A stretch of DNA of 42,185 nucleotides, taken from contig CAYMTN010000015.1 of NCBI GenBank assembly GCA_964393335.1, forward strand, positions 1 through 42,185, read 5' to 3'. The translations under genes were made by a program, and so were the position numbers. Shown here piece after piece: positions 41,085 through 42,185 of the stretch (its first letter is position 1; each line of letters begins with the position of its first letter). The notes below the pieces were generated by a model that ran no database searches, was not told the origin of the DNA, and was given only the letters and a program-made list of their open reading frames with translations. This stretch comes from CAYMTN01 sp964393335 (GTDB lineage: Bacteria > Chloroflexota > Anaerolineae > Aggregatilineales > Aggregatilineaceae).

Positions 41085-42185
41085 ATGACGGCAAAATGGG
41101 TTTTCCGGGCATGGATCGCGTTGGTGATCGCCAGCCTCTTTGTGATCAGCGGACCGCTGGCCAGCGCCAGCCCGGCGCAGCGAGCGGACGGTATTTCGTA
41201 TGCCAGCCAGCCGGATGAAGCGGCGCTGTATCTCAACGACATGGTATTCGTGCGGGACACGGTGCAACTGCCCGCCGGGCAGGTACGCGTGATGCTGCCG
41301 CCGGGCACGTATCCAGACACATTGATCCTGACGGAAGACGGCGAGCGCGTGCGTAATTATCGCGTGACGGGGCAGTCGGCAGAGGTATATTATGGCCAGG
41401 CGGCATTCCGGTACGGGTCGGCGTCGTATGCGCCGGGCGGCACGGCGTATATCTTGACCTGGGACAGCCCCGCGCCTGATGGGGAAGTGCGCTCGATCAA
41501 ACTGGAATACTTGATGTCGGGCGCAAGCTGGACGCCAAATTATGACATGCGAATCGTGGACGACACGACGGTTGATCTGGCGTTTTTCGCACGGGTTACG
41601 AACACGGCGCTGGTGCTGGACGAGGCCACCGTGTACCTGGTGGCCGGACGGGTAGACCTCAGCCAGCAGATGGAGCACGTTTCGCAGGTGACCATGAACC
41701 AGTACGCCGTAGGTTATGCCGAAACATCCGTCGAACTACCGGCGTTGGGCGTGGGCGCGGTGGAACTGCAACACATTTACGCGTTGGGCACGCTGTCGGC
41801 GGAACCGGGCGACACGGTGTATACCAACGTGGCCAACGAGACACTGTCCGCCCGCCGTTTGCTGGTGTGGAATGCGCAGGACAAACCACAGGTGGACGTG
41901 ATTTACAAGGTCACCAACAGCACGGAGGTGCCATTCGCCGAAGGGATCGTGCGCGTCTACCAGGATAACCTGTTCACGGGCAGCGATTTCATCGAGACGA
42001 CGCCAACCGGCAGCGAGGGCAGCGTCACGGTGGGCAGCCTGCCCGACGTGCGCGTGCGCCGGACCGCCAGCGAAGAATATCACGGCGACCGCGACGACTA
42101 TTACCTGCATTCGGTAGGGCTGGAGATCAACAACTTCAGCGGCGACGAGATCGCGCTGGTCGTGCTCGACCGGTGGGAGGAACAA
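41085..42185 (+). CDS. Secreted DUF4139-type protein, 3' end outside the window
   Basis: The frame opens at ATG 41085 with AAGGAG 9 bases upstream and stays open for 367 codons to the window edge. The product has a signal peptide (hydrophobic residues about 7-28, cleavage near ASAS). A long beta-rich region follows with SGASWTPNYDMRIVDD, LAFFARVTNTALVLDEATVYLVAG and GIVRVYQDN, matching the DUF4139 layout. Such proteins are secreted or surface-bound, with no known enzymatic role. The gap to the phosphatase is 71 bases, so co-transcription is possible. Confidence 0.82.
   Translation, partial: MTAKWVFRAWIALVIASLFVISGPLASASPAQRADGISYASQPDEAALYLNDMVFVRDTVQLPAGQVRVMLPPGTYPDTLILTEDGERVRNYRVTGQSAEVYYGQAAFRYGSASYAPGGTAYILTWDSPAPDGEVRSIKLEYLMSGASWTPNYDMRIVDDTTVDLAFFARVTNTALVLDEATVYLVAGRVDLSQQMEHVSQVTMNQYAVGYAETSVELPALGVGAVELQHIYALGTLSAEPGDTVYTNVANETLSARRLLVWNAQDKPQVDVIYKVTNSTEVPFAEGIVRVYQDNLFTGSDFIETTPTGSEGSVTVGSLPDVRVRRTASEEYHGDRDDYYLHSVGLEINNFSGDEIALVVLDRWEEQ

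Overview
The window is a GC-rich bacterial chromosome segment, most likely from a Chloroflexota (Anaerolineae-like) organism. This assignment is inferred from style, not from a marker phylogeny. Several exported proteins combine a signal peptide or anchor with Thr/Pro-rich linkers of the TPTLTPFP type. Secreted WD40-like (TolB/PD40), PPC and SH3-type proteins are present, as is the VKOR/DsbA-type disulfide pair. No outer-membrane biogenesis genes are seen. Promoters resemble sigma-70 sites (TTGxxx-N17-TATAAT). Many genes end in A-rich/T-rich symmetrical hairpins. I saw no tRNA, rRNA, CRISPR array, transposase or prophage module.

Region 1 (1-4.1 kb): a VKOR-family oxidoreductase, a two-domain S1 RNA-binding protein, a membrane-anchored DsbA-like thioredoxin and recA. 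The recA promoter overlaps a LexA-box-like dyad. Region 2 (4.1-11 kb): a minus-strand run of exported proteins (PPC-repeat protein, M23 peptidase, membrane-anchored PD40 propeller) plus a D-cysteine desulfhydrase/ACC deaminase-type PLP enzyme. Region 3 (11.2-14.1 kb): small genes, namely a membrane protein, a PPOX-fold protein coupled to a THEP1-like NTPase, a phage-holin-4-type membrane protein, and a less GC-rich transglutaminase-like protein.

Region 4 (14.3-19.3 kb) is a [NiFe]-hydrogenase maturation operon, hypA-hypB-hypF-hypC-hypD. It has no hypE and no hydrogenase structural genes in view. Region 5 (19.5-21.4 kb) is a two-gene operon: a fatty-acyl-AMP-ligase-type enzyme followed by a 45-residue single-span microprotein ending in WIYQGF. 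That ending matches the C-terminal acyl-shuttle hexapeptide of DltX-type microproteins, and I regard it as the most interesting element of the window. Region 6 (21.6-25.6 kb): a ParB-like domain fused to an alpha/beta-hydrolase domain lacking its serine, two overlapping c-di-AMP-receptor-like (PII-like) genes, and a soluble REC-histidine kinase.

Region 7 (25.7-31.9 kb): two exported PD40/SH3-type proteins in an operon, a glycerate 2-kinase and a small membrane protein. Region 8 (32-39.3 kb) is rich in signalling: a protein with two class III cyclase homology domains, a divergent Ser/Thr kinase with C-terminal membrane spans, a short GH3-family protein, a TIR domain fused to 12 TPRs, and two proteins with C-terminal membrane anchors. 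Region 9 (39.3-42.2 kb): a long AT-richer intergenic stretch, a YjbQ-family protein, a histidine phosphatase, and the 5' part of a secreted DUF4139 protein cut by the window edge.
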